Positions 1 through 9,765 of a stretch of 64,000 bases of DNA are shown here, in pieces. Origin of the DNA: Dactylis glomerata (Eukaryota; Streptophyta; Magnoliopsida; Poales; Poaceae); assembly GCA_007115705.1 (NCBI GenBank), contig QXEO01000549.1:992001-1056000 (forward strand). The letters run 5' to 3'. How positions within the stretch are numbered: position 1 is the stretch's first letter; each line of letters starts with the position of its first letter. The notes under the pieces are model-generated. The model did no database searches, was not told the DNA's origin, and saw only the letters and a list, made by a program, of their open reading frames with translations. The position numbers and the translations under genes are program-made.

Positions 1-296
1 TTTAATGGCTTCCACGGTGAAATTTTTCTAAATTATTGTGATAGCCCATTCATAAATATCAGCAATTTCTAAGAAATATTTGGTCTCAGTTTTCTAATAT
101 TGAATACTAATAGATATTAAAATATTTATGTAGAAAAATTAAATTTGTATCATGAATATGTGCAATTTCGACAAAATATGCGGCCGCCATTTCCTAATAT
201 TGACTACTAATATATTTTAAAATATTTTATATGAGCAAAGTTAATTTTTTGTTCTTATATTTTCCTTCTCTCTTCTGGTTTCAATATTTTATGAAA
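1..296. repeat. AT-rich imperfect direct repeat, period about 101 bp
   Basis: Two diverged copies of a segment can be aligned by eye. One has CAATTTCTAAGAAATATTT near position 64 and CTAATATTGAATACTAATA near 95. The other has CAATTTCGACAAAATATG near 164 and CTAATATTGACTACTAATA near 196. No coding potential is seen. It could be the edge of a satellite or of a decayed transposon; the left part is outside the window. Confidence 0.35.
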
Positions 297-2647
297 CTAG
301 CTAAATACCCGTGCGTTGCTACGGGTATAACAAATCAACTCTTCTATGCGAGAAAGTCCATGCTCTACAATCAAGCATCTGGTCAATTTGCATTATAGAC
401 ATACGGGGCTAGGGATCGCCATGTTGGTCGTATGCTCAACATGTAACACAAAGGAAAGCTGTAGGACAGTGGGAGTACAAAGGATAGGATGAAAATAGAT
501 GCTACCAGGTGAGAGATATATCAAAGTCATGCACACCACCGCACTTTACTAAGTACTTCAATAACTCATTAGCCAAGAAAACTGATCCTCGTGAAGCACT
601 TACGCCTACATGTCATGATCCTTCCAAGGAAGCTTCAAAAACCATGTCCGTTGATATTGTTTTTAAGAAGTTCACTAAAGCATACATGTGGTATCTCCCC
701 AGCTCTCAACTCCGTTCTACTGTTGTTCATGTCTTGATGCACTATCGACGGAAGTAAATAATTTGTCCGTACATCTAGTAGTATGAGAAGTTCAGCATGC
801 CCAGACCATGTGTGCGGTGACAACTGAACAACATACACATCTTCCACATGGATTTGTAGCTCCTCATTATGAATTTATTGCCAATTGAAATAGAGTAATA
901 TTGCATAAACCTACTATAGAAGTAAACAAAAGCTGAAATGCACGTAATGATGCAGATTGGAAACCTCGATGATGAATATAATTTTTTACAATATAGGATA
1001 CATTTGGCTAACACAAATAGTTGCAATGGTGAGGCCAAAAAGAATTCATCCAAGATGATTTAGCTTCAGTAAAAAAACCAATGGCAACTCCAATAAGCAA
1101 GACCAACAGAAAAAACGTGATACTTCTGCCATCACCTGCAGCTAGGTGCGATCCCTCCTTCACCGCAGAGTACCCTGTCGCAGTGGTGGCCGGATGCGGT
1201 CCGAGCGCTCTCCCGGTGAGATAGTAGAATTGCTAACTCGCTGATCATGCTCACCTTGCGATCGCTTTGGATTGAGCGTAATGCCAGAGTGTTTGATGGC
1301 ACGCCATCCCCCATAGCGACGGTAGTCAGGACCCTCCTGGAGGAGTGGACGTTGTGGTTGAGTTGTAGACGTCGTGGGTTTGTAAGAGATGTAACGTAGA
1401 GGGGTGCAGCGTGGGTGGAGCCTCCGGGCATGTAACAAACTTCTCCCTCCTTTTCGAGCTTAATATAAAGGCACGCAGATCTCCTACGCGTTCTCGAAAA
1501 AAAAAACCACAACACAATGCTAGTTTGAGGCGTGACTGCAAGCATGAAATGGAAGAAAACTGACTGGTTTCTAGCTTTGGACTATCTTCCTAACAACTGA
1601 TCAAGTGTCACACAATGGCAAATCACAGATGAGAGGTAATTTGCACAATTTTATCCATCAACAAAGTATATAGTCACTTCTAAACCCTCACCTACATCTT
1701 TCCTAGCCAGGTCTTCTTCCTTTCCTCCTGAAGCCTCTTCTAATGCGCTACAGATCTCTGTTACACCACTTAACACATATTAGATTATCCCAGTGCATAT
1801 ATGAATACTGAGTAATAGAGAGCAATAATAGGCCAATGAGCCAAATCAGAGATCTCCAAATAAAAGCACGAACATTGCATCTCGCAGCACAACCACCCCG
1901 AGGCATCAGCCTTCACTCCAATTTGAAACGCACACATCGTCATGGCACTGAGCAGACTAATGTAATGTGCATCAGTGAAGATGCTACCGGCCCTCTCCAC
2001 TATGTGTAGGTGCAAAACAGCCCGCAATAGCACGCTCACCTTCAGAATAATCTTTAGCAATTAGCACATACATGGTCAGCCCCATCATAGACGACTACGG
2101 CCGCCACAGCAGCAATCGAGTCGGTCTTCCCATGGGCGGCGCAAATCAGACAGCTACCAGGGCTTAGGGGATCCCTACAGCTGAAGACGTCCCCCACTGG
2201 CTTCTCCGGCTATAGATGGGTTGTGGGGAAGGGGAGACAGACCTTTCATTATCGCTGCTCCTCGCTCGCCGACGCTCGCCGCAGATCGGAGCCGGCCCTC
2301 TTGATGTGCTCAATCGCGCGTTCCTGATTAGTACAGACGCGGCCGGGAAGTAGCCTGCAGTGGCCGAGGCTCCTCCCGAGTCCAGTCCGTGCAAACGGGC
2401 GGGGAAACGAGGGGCACATCGAGGTCGATCGCCGGCTCGAGCGCGCGTCCTGCCATCGGTCCCTCTCTAGCGCCGCCTCGCAGGCCTCCAGTCCGTGCGT
2501 GTTGACCTCGCCGGTGCAGTCGGTTGCCCTTTTCTCGCACTTGAAAGAAAACGTTTCGCCCTAGCGTGGGAGGAAAACGTATTTTAGTTGGTTGAAAACG
2601 TATTTTACAGACACGGACCAGTCCAATTGCAATATTATTAGTAGAGA
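297..2647 (-). mobile_element. Non-autonomous Helitron (about 2.35 kb), 3' end on the left
   Basis: Read on the minus strand, the element starts at 2647 with TCTCTACTAATAATATT, the typical grass Helitron 5' end. It ends at 297 with CTAG, preceded by an 8-bp hairpin (ATACCCGT at 305-312 pairs with ACGGGTAT at 321-328). The flanking bases are A at 296 and T at 2648, as expected for insertion between A and T without target duplication. No Rep/helicase ORF is present, so it is non-autonomous. It contains a LINE 3' fragment (about 1130-1513) and a GC-rich stretch (2150-2540) that may be captured host DNA. Confidence 0.75.
1130..1513 (+). mobile_element. 5'-truncated LINE 3' end with poly(A)
   Basis: Around 1243-1380 one plus frame reads LRSLWIERNARVFDG and then LLEEWTLW, the typical C-terminal tail of plant L1-type ORF2 proteins after the zinc-binding domain. 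It is followed by a 3' UTR with TTAATATAAAGGCACGCAG and a TCTCCTACGCGTTCTCGAAAA end running into an A-run at about 1497-1507, a common layout for grass LINE 3' ends. Endonuclease and RT are absent. It lies inside the Helitron at 297-2647, so it was either captured or inserted there. Confidence 0.65.
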
Positions 2648-2908
2648 TGTCATCACTGCTTTAGTAGTCAAGAAGTGGAGCATGGCATGGCGTGTTCGTT
2701 TTCCTATGATCGCGAACGTCTCCTGAAGTCCTGACTTATCAGCTCTCTGCGATTAACTTCCAAGGATGCGCTAAATATGGCTTTTATTTCGAAGAAATAT
2801 CAAATGATTAGTGTTTCCCTGTTCATATATTGGCAAATAAGGGGATTTTGTTGTTTTCAGAGAGTTTTGTTCTGATTACTATATTTTCTCCTGCTCTGCA
2901 AACCTCAG

Positions 2909-3905
2909 ATGGAAGCTCAAAACAAGATGACAAATCAGATTTTGGTATTGGGATGCCATACGCTGTCGATGTTTCAGTGGAGCTAAGGGACTTGATATTT
3001 GCTCTCGAAGGAACTGAAGAAATAGGGAACTGGACTTGCCGTCGCACAGGCAATTGCATTCCAAGAGAAGTGAAATTTTGGCAGGCCGCCGTTCGCAATC
3101 TACACTTACAAGGAAGACACAGTGGTCGAACCACATTAAACAGCGCTGAAAAGGCCTCCCAGAAAACAGAACATCTGTTCGAATGTTTCACGGTACAACA
3201 CACAGATAACTGTCATATGTACACATGATTTTGTATTTTACTTTTGCATTGGCGCATCTCGAACATTAATTTTCATAGACTCTCTCAGGCTCGTGTCGAA
3301 GGTTTGCTGGTGATAAGGCCTCATTTGAGGACTCCAGCCACAAGAAATGCACAAGGGCATCAGGCAGGCAGTGCACTAGCCAGCAGTGACCACCAAGGAA
3401 CTGATATTGAAGCTACAGTGGTCACCTCACAGGACAATAATGGAGTCTCCAAGTGGACAGTTGATCAAACCAGGTTTTCAGTTGAAGATCTTGTGGTACG
3501 AATTATGTAGACAATCTGATATCTTTCATCCATTTCTTGAATGTATCGCACCGGTTTATTTTTGATCCATTCTATTTTACCGGTGACGCAGTCAGGCGCT
3601 GCTGCGACGAAGGAAGAACAGGAGCACCTCAGCACTCTCTTTAGATCCGAAGCCGATTCTCTGGGAAGAATGGCCACGGGGGTTCTGCGTTTACTTGACC
3701 TTGATGCGCCATTTGTTCAGGCTGCCGTTGAACAGCTTGGCAGCCTTGGTATGTTCTCATGACATACGTCAACATTTTCCGTGTCTGTCGCACTCTGTTT
3801 CACCTGGTTGTTTCCTTCTACCATGTATAACATTCTCGTACTTTGCTTTCTGCAGTAAGTGAACTCGCCGGGATCTTCACGCCGGAGAAGTTCAGCACAA
3901 AATAG
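2909..3905 (+). CDS. 3' part of an unidentified plant gene (last four exons)
   Basis: Four exons join in one reading frame with good plant splice sites: 2909-3192, 3289-3495, 3592-3748 and 3856-3905. Acceptors are CCTCAG, CTCTCAG, GACGCAG and TTCTGCAG; donors are GTACAA, GTACGA and GTATGT. The first two internal junctions are phase 0 and the third is phase 1, giving about 232 residues ending in FTPEKFSTK and a TAG stop. The first base is codon position 2, so at least one upstream exon is missing; it may lie beyond the Helitron at 297-2647 or outside the window. I recognise no domain: the N-terminal part contains YAVDVSVELRDLIFALEG, the middle is Q/S/T-rich, and the C-terminal part is an amphipathic alpha-helical stretch (LSTLFRSEADSLGRMATGVL). 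The consistent phases argue for a real gene or a recent fragment rather than chance ORFs. Confidence 0.6.
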
Positions 3906-4269
3906 GCAGAAAGGCTTCTCCATAGTGTGTCGGCTTCCCTTACAAGTTCAGATAAAACTGTTGGAGTTTTTCTTCAGCCATACATTGCCCCCTTGACTCT
4001 AGACTACACAATTCCGATTTCGCCCGGTGTCTCTAAGAAGCTGCACGGCCAATAGTGTACATAGTGTACATAGTTGACTAATTAGTTTCTGAATTTTTGA
4101 AACTTTCAAATTTCGATTAAAAAAAATCAAAAACAGGCTCCATGGAAAGAGCGATGCACCGAGGGACAGCTAAGCCCAAACCTGCATCCTAGAAATGGCA
4201 GCGAGTCCAGTCCAGTGAATAAACGGGCCCTGAGCATGGGTCGGGCTGGAGCTCGCCACCCACGAACCC

Positions 4270-4867
4270 ACCTACCCACAGATCCATCCAGCTCCACGCC
4301 CTAACCCTACCCGGATCCCTCTCTCTCTCTCCGCCGCTGCGGCCGCGTCGCCGGCGTCGATCTCCCGCTTCATGGCCCTCCTCTGATTCGGAGCTCCCCA
4401 CTTTGCCTGCGCTCCCATTTCTGGCGGAATTTGAGCTTCCGGTGAGCAGTGAGCGGCGCGATCCCCGTGCCTCAGTTTTCGGCTCCAAATTCCGTTTATA
4501 GTGTCGGCTCCTGTTTGCTGCTAAGGACCTGTGCTAGTTTTTGTTCATATGTTGCTCTGTCATTTTTTGCTTGTAGTGTGTGAGCTAACCAGCTGATGGT
4601 TTCAGGGGAAATTGTAACACATTCTAGTGTTGAACGTTAGTTAGCTCGAATAAAAAAGTTCATGGCGCCATTTTACTGCTGCCCGATTGTGCTTCACGTT
4701 TGCACCTACCATTTCTCTATACAAAATCATGCTTATACTGTTATACAACTTTATGCTGTTTCTGGGGAGGGGGTTAAGTGTTAAATATATTGGTTTGAGG
4801 TTGTATCCACTCTGCAGTTTAATCATGTGCCATGCTGAAAATTGATTGTGCTGTGTCAGCTGCAGCT
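4270..4867 (+). promoter_or_regulatory. Likely 5' leader and leader intron of the BED/hAT gene
   Basis: GC-rich sequence with a CT microsatellite (about 4318-4332) and a telobox-like CCCTAACCCTA (4300-4310) has the look of a grass 5' leader. A donor GTGAGC at 4442 and an acceptor TGCAG ending at 4865, just before ATG 4868, suggest a leader intron of about 424 bp. This is inference from splice-site consensus only; no clear TATA box was found. Confidence 0.35.
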
Positions 4868-7800
4868 ATGGAACATGATGAGCACGGCAGCGACGATGAT
4901 ATGCCACTTGGGCTGGATTCTGATGGATCCGCATCCAGATTCGGGAAGAAGAGGTCTAGGGTGTGGGAAGAGTACACGCCTGTATATATAAACGGAGTGA
5001 TCCAGAGCGCAGAGTGCCGCTACTGCCATACACTCATGAGTTGCAAAGGTGCTGAAGGACGTTCCAACGGGACGAGCCATTTGTGGCGACATCATAAAAC
5101 TTGTCGAGGAAAAGGAGTTGATCCGAACGAGCTACAAGATGCATACATTCCATACAGTATGTTCATTTTCTTTCTTTCTTGCGTTGTACTTTTGTTACTG
5201 AGTAGCAGTTTTTTCCATGCATCTGTGCACATGCTAGTCATCTGAAGGTTTAAGAGGTTATATTTGTTCGCTGTTTTAGGATATGTTTGCATTCTGGTGG
5301 ATGGAACAACTTTGCATCATTTGCTGTTCGTAAAATTTGTGCTGTTTTAGGTTCCATTTGCATTGTTATGATGATCCAATTGGGTAGAACCTATATTACA
5401 TACTTCCCTCCAATCGGAAATAACTTTTCGGTGACTAGTACAAACTTTGTACTATGTTAGTACAAAATCACCGACACTTATTTCCGGTCGTAGGGAGCAC
5501 TTTGTTGTTTGGTTACATACTTTGTTGAAGTCGGTGCAGGCATAGTTCAGAATAGCATTCAGATAACACAAATGTAACAAGTAAAGAGAGCTGTCAATGT
5601 GCCTGTACTGTACATAGGCAACTATCCATGTTCTTTGGCATTTAGTAAACCTTAATCTAGCTTTCCATATTTAATTAATTGCAAACTAACCCTTATAATT
5701 TTTTGCTCTTCTAATGCTTATTGACTTAAGAAGTCTGCCATGTTTTAAGCATTCAAGCTTCCAAGCAGTTAGAGATAAGTAATGTGTTAACAATATCTCA
5801 GTTTCAACAACTGAGGGCATTCCTTTCAGGCAGTATTTTCAGAATGGCCTACTGGTGTTGGTATGGTCCTCTTCCTTTGGTTAAGCTTACCTTGTCAGGG
5901 AGCCATGCTGATTGTAGCAGCTACATCACTTGTTGATGAGAAAAAAACACATCGTGGTTCCATTTGAGTTTCTTTTTCATGACAACTCTTAAGTACGAGG
6001 AGTAATTTAATAGTAATGGTTGCAATTGAAGATCCTGCACAATGGATATTTTCAGCAATCTGTTTTTGTTTGTGCCCTCGGCAAGATTAGGTGTTAGACT
6101 GGGAATGTTTGGACCATTATCATCAGGTATGGGTCACATGTTATGCTTTACTAGAGATACTGTTGTTTGACAATTTGGTGTAAATTTAGGGTGGCAGCGG
6201 CTTTCTGCATGATAACTTATGCCTTTTTTCTTATTGGAATATTCTAACTAAACTATGTGTACTTTATGTACAGTAGGTGATCCGGTGAACATGGTTCTTC
6301 CAGAGTCACTTGATGACATAAACTTGGTAAATCTTAGCGAGAACAGCAGATACAGATCAAAGGTATGGATGGACTTCACGCCTGTCTATATTGAGGGGAG
6401 AATCCAGGGTGCTGACTGTGTCCATTGCCACAAGCGATTTAGTGCAGAAGGTAGAAGTCATTTGAGCCGACACACCCAGACTTGCTCAGCACGAGTTGGA
6501 ACTAGTGCAAATCATCAGGACAGTTGGTTTTCTGTGTCCAGTATACAATCTAGGGTGAAGGATGAGCTTTCACCTGCCTTGACAAATGGTAAGGTTCAGA
6601 TTGCGGAATATGCTAGTAGGCTCCTCAAGGGTAATAACTCTGGTGATAGAAGCCATCAGACTCAGCACATTCTAGCTTTACCAGCAGACTGCATGACTCC
6701 AACAGAACCAAGTAATTCGTCTGCTCATAGCAGGAAATTGGATCAAGAAGCATCTTACCAAGATCTAACTAGGATGATAGTTATGCATGGTTATCCCCTG
6801 TCGATTGTGGAGCATGAAGAAATGAGAAGATTTGCGAAGGGCCTCAATCCTGTGTTTAACATGGCTTCAAGCCTAGATATGGAAGAATATTCAACTCTTC
6901 TGTTTCAGAAAGAAAAGTCTGACCTTAAGGAGAAAATTGCACTTTCGTCACGGCGAGTTTCGTTATCAGCAAGTGTATGGGTTCCTCACGGAGCTGAGCC
7001 CACAATAAAGTACCTATGTTTGACAGCACATTTTATTGATGCTGACTGGAAGCTTCAAAGGAGAATAATCAAGTTTGGTGTGTTTTGGTCCGTACCTTCT
7101 AATTTGGAAAGGATGATACACTATAAGGAAGCGTGTGTGCTAGAATCTGAGATTGGAGCATATAATGTCATATGGGAAGCTATAAGAGACTGGAATCTTG
7201 ACAGGAAGCTTTTCTGCTTAACATCTGTCAGAGAAATAAGAAACGACGAAAGTATGTCAAAGCTGAAGGACATGCTCATAGAGAGGAACTCTCTTCCTAT
7301 TAGAGGTCAGCTGTACAATATTGCTTGTGTTGATGATGTGCTTAACAGCATTGTTTCAAAAGGGCAACAAATGCTTTACCTTGTCGTTGATCTGCTTGAG
7401 AGATTTATCCAAGCGTGTGCATCTTCATCGCTCACTCGGCAGCAACTTCTAGAAGTTGTTACTCATGTTGGTTTGAAGTGTCCCCATGAAGATGCGAAAT
7501 GGTGGCATAAAATTTACTTCAGACTTGAGGTACTTCTCCATTTCAAGAAGGCAGTTCCCTCTGAAGATTTGGTGTCCATGGAAGAAATGAAAATTATTGA
7601 GCCTATATGCAAGATTTTGAGGGTTTTTTATCGAGTCATTGAAGTAACTTCTGGTTCTGTTTGCCTGACAGCAAATATGTACTTCCATGAAGTATGGAAA
7701 GTTAGGACGATTTTGCAAGAAGAAGCATCTACTGAACACACTGACGTTGCTAGCATGGTTAGGGAGATGCAGGAAGCATTCAATGAATATTGGCAAAACT

Positions 7801-8342
7801 CGTACTTGTGGTTGTCTGTTCCTGTTGTTCTTGATCCAAGATTCAAAATTACTTTTATTGAGTTCCGTCTTAAACGAGCTTTTGGCGCAGATGCAGCTAA
7901 ATATGTAAATGATGTAACTGAAATAACAAGGGAATTGTTTCATGAATATTGCACCCTTATGGACCAGTCAAATAATCAGACCTCAAATTGCCAAGCTCAT
8001 GATGTCGAAATATATGGATTTGACAGTGCTTCATTGGAAGATTGGGATCAGCATCTTACTGCACAGACAAGGAGTCAACTATTGTCAGAGCTTGACAACT
8101 ACCTTGAAGATGGCCTTGTTCCACGGAAGGATGATTTTGATATTCTAAACTGGTGGATGAGTCATTCTGCAAAGTATCCAACACTCTCAATTATGGCGCA
8201 GGATGTATTGGCAATGCCATGTTCTGCTGTTCATTGTGATGCAGCATTCAGCAGTGGGGAACCAGTGATTCATAAGCAATGGAGCACATTAAACATCAAG
8301 ACAATTGAAGCACTTGTGTGTACCCGGGATTGGATTAGATAG
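4868..8342 (+). CDS. hAT-transposase-derived protein with two BED zinc fingers (RICESLEEPER/DAYSLEEPER-like)
   Basis: Two coding exons: 4868-5156 and 6274 (or 6277)-8342, with donor GTATGT at 5157 and acceptor TGTACAG before 6274; the phases match and give about 785 residues. ATG 4868 is preferred over in-frame ATG 4832 because a leader-intron acceptor (CTGCAG) seems to precede it. BED finger 1 spans roughly residues 30-80 (C50, C53, H71, H75 or C79). BED finger 2, encoded at about 6358-6485, has the same SKVWMDFTPVYI-type start with CVHCH and HLSRHTQTC. The rest matches a hAT transposase: LDPRFK, then the C-terminal dimerisation region with FDILNWWMSHSAKYPTLS and DAAFSSG. Positions that carry catalytic Asp in active hAT proteins read SLSASVW and LTSVREIR here, so activity is probably lost. 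A domesticated, nuclear DNA-binding regulator is the likely role. No terminal inverted repeats were noticed around it. Confidence 0.85.
5403..5498. mobile_element. Stowaway-like MITE in the intron of the BED/hAT gene
   Basis: About 96 bp with terminal inverted repeats: the left end reads CTTCCCTCCAATCGGAAATAA, one base over a typical 20-nt TIR, and the right end is the reverse complement of GCTCCCTACGACCGGAAATAA. The interior is itself palindromic (GGTGACTAGTACAAA against TTAGTACAAAATCACC). A TA target dinucleotide precedes the left end at 5401-5402; the right TA has decayed. CTCCCTCCGT-type ends are typical of Triticeae Stowaway (Tc1/Mariner-derived) MITEs. Confidence 0.7.
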
Positions 8343-8390
8343 GCTGGTAAGTTCTGCACCTTGGCTGTTCTGTTTATACAGTAGCAGATC

Positions 8391-8396
8391 AATAAA
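8391..8396 (+). terminator. Candidate poly(A) signal of the BED/hAT gene
   Basis: AATAAA lies 49 bp after the stop codon. From here to 8995 no gene is seen; the DNA is AT-rich, with a possible untranslated acceptor (TTCTTGCAG at about 8670), so the 3' UTR may be spliced and extend further. Confidence 0.35.
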
Positions 8397-9007
8397 ACGA
8401 GTAGTACTTGAAAACTGAGACATGTGTACTTTGTTGCATTTAACAATACTGAAGCTGCTCTATCTCATGTTTTTTTTTTCCTTTATCTTCTGGTATATCT
8501 ATGAACTAGCATGTTGTCTTTATTAAGTAACTCTATACTGGAACATGTTCGAGCTGTGGCTAGATTGCACGAATAAGTCATGATCAACTACAATCATTCA
8601 GCTGAATAGAAAATGGTGCTTCGTCATGTTTGCTAACTCTATCTGGTGGTGATACTATTATTCTTGCAGGCTACATGTTTACATCACGCTTTTTATTGGA
8701 AGAAGGCTACGGTTTCGTACATACCCATCACTGATGGCTGTTCTAACATAGGATTCTATATTGGCTAAAGACGACTTACCATTTGGTTTCCCATGCCAGA
8801 CATATATATTCTCACAGCGACTCTGCTACATCTTAATATTTCTGAATACTTTTCTCCCCAGATTTGTGGTGCAGAATATGTGAACTCATGCTTCTAGGTG
8901 TTTATTCTTCAGGTGTTCATGTTATATTGTTTTCTGTGTTTAGACCTAAGGATCTTGCGCAGCTGTGTGAATTGTACAGGAAGCGGTCCGCTATTCGATT
9001 TCGCTGG

Positions 9008-9630
9008 CTAATGCAGCCGTGGTTTGTATCTAGGAAACGAAGATGGCGGTCATCTCTGACCGTGTGGTGAGGGAGTGCCTTGGCCCCTCCTTTGATAAGT
9101 TCTTTTATTTGCCTGCTGATGGCACTCGCGGTGGGATCCTGCTGGCCTGGCAGTCCACGCGGGTCTCACTTTCCCACCCCCACTACTCCACGAATGCGGT
9201 CACTGCTCGCATATCGATCAGGGTGGACCAGAGTTTGTGGTTCACTGGAGTATATGGTCCCCAGAGGGATGTGGATAAGCGTGCCTTCCTGCAGGAGCTA
9301 CAGGACATCCATGACCTGCACGTGGGCCCATGGTTGGTCGCTGGTGACTTCAACCTGATTGTGGATTCGGCTGACAAGAGTCATGGGTGCCTGCACCGTA
9401 CCATGATGGCCAGGTTCAGGAGGGACCTATCAGCCTTGGAGCTCAAGGAACTCTATCTCAATGGGCGTCGCTTCACGTGGTCTAATGAGAGGGAACAACC
9501 TACTCTGGAGAAGCTTGATAGGGTTTTCTCGACCGTGGACTGGGAGGATCTCTACCTAGATGCTTTCCTCTCCGCCATGTCCACAGGCCCTTTGGATCAC
9601 TGTCCCCTGGTGCTGAGCCTTGCACCGGAC
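9008..9630 (+). pseudogene. LINE ORF2 endonuclease (APE-type) fragment, unit 1
   Basis: The frame covers an exonuclease-endonuclease-phosphatase fold: ETKM after a stop at 9026-9037 (CI*ETKM, where plant LINEs usually read CLQETK), GVYGPQ (about 9247), GDFNLI (about 9343) and DHCPL (about 9596). The first ATG used here (9043) is internal to the domain. A stop in the VCI*ETK context is shared by both units. Unit 1 also has Ser changed to Leu just before the catalytic DH pair (GPLDHCP). RT is missing: homology stops near 9630, where a gypsy accessory-gene promoter begins, so the open frame to 9762 is chimeric. It is not expected to be functional. Confidence 0.8.
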
Positions 9631-9632
9631 CT

Positions 9633-9760
9633 CCACGTGGCCCATAACATTGCTCCACGTGGCCCCATGACATTGCTCCACGTGGCGCTGCACTACTGCA
9701 ACTGCCCCAACAGTGGGCCGTTTTACTGTACCCACGTTCTGCCGCCCTCGGGGTATAAAT
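9633..9760 (+). promoter_or_regulatory. Promoter of gypsy accessory gene: three G-boxes and a TATA box, unit 1
   Basis: CCACGTGG occurs three times, at 9633-9640, 9655-9662 and 9678-9685, in a 22-23-bp tandem repeat (CTCCACGTGGCCC). TATAAATA follows at 9754-9761, then a CT-rich leader. The same TATA-leader arrangement precedes the antisense gene of element B on the minus strand (TATA near 54702-54711, one CCACGTGG near 54779), so this is a transplanted retrotransposon accessory-gene promoter. ACGT G-boxes are bound by bZIP/bHLH factors in plants. Confidence 0.6.
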
Positions 9761-9765
9761 AGGGG

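Noticed and set aside
2164..2540. Minus-strand ORFs in the GC-rich part of the left Helitron
   Set aside because: Arg/Ser/Pro-rich, overlapping in several frames, no motif; treated as composition effect.
6255..6273. ATG at 6255 as start of the large BED/hAT frame
   Set aside because: The first codons (MCTLCTV) lie in the intron upstream of the TGTACAG acceptor; exon 1 with the first BED finger joins in phase at 6274.
7449..7943. 164-codon minus-strand ORF inside the BED/hAT gene
   Set aside because: Opposite-strand shadow of a strongly supported coding exon; no recognisable domain.
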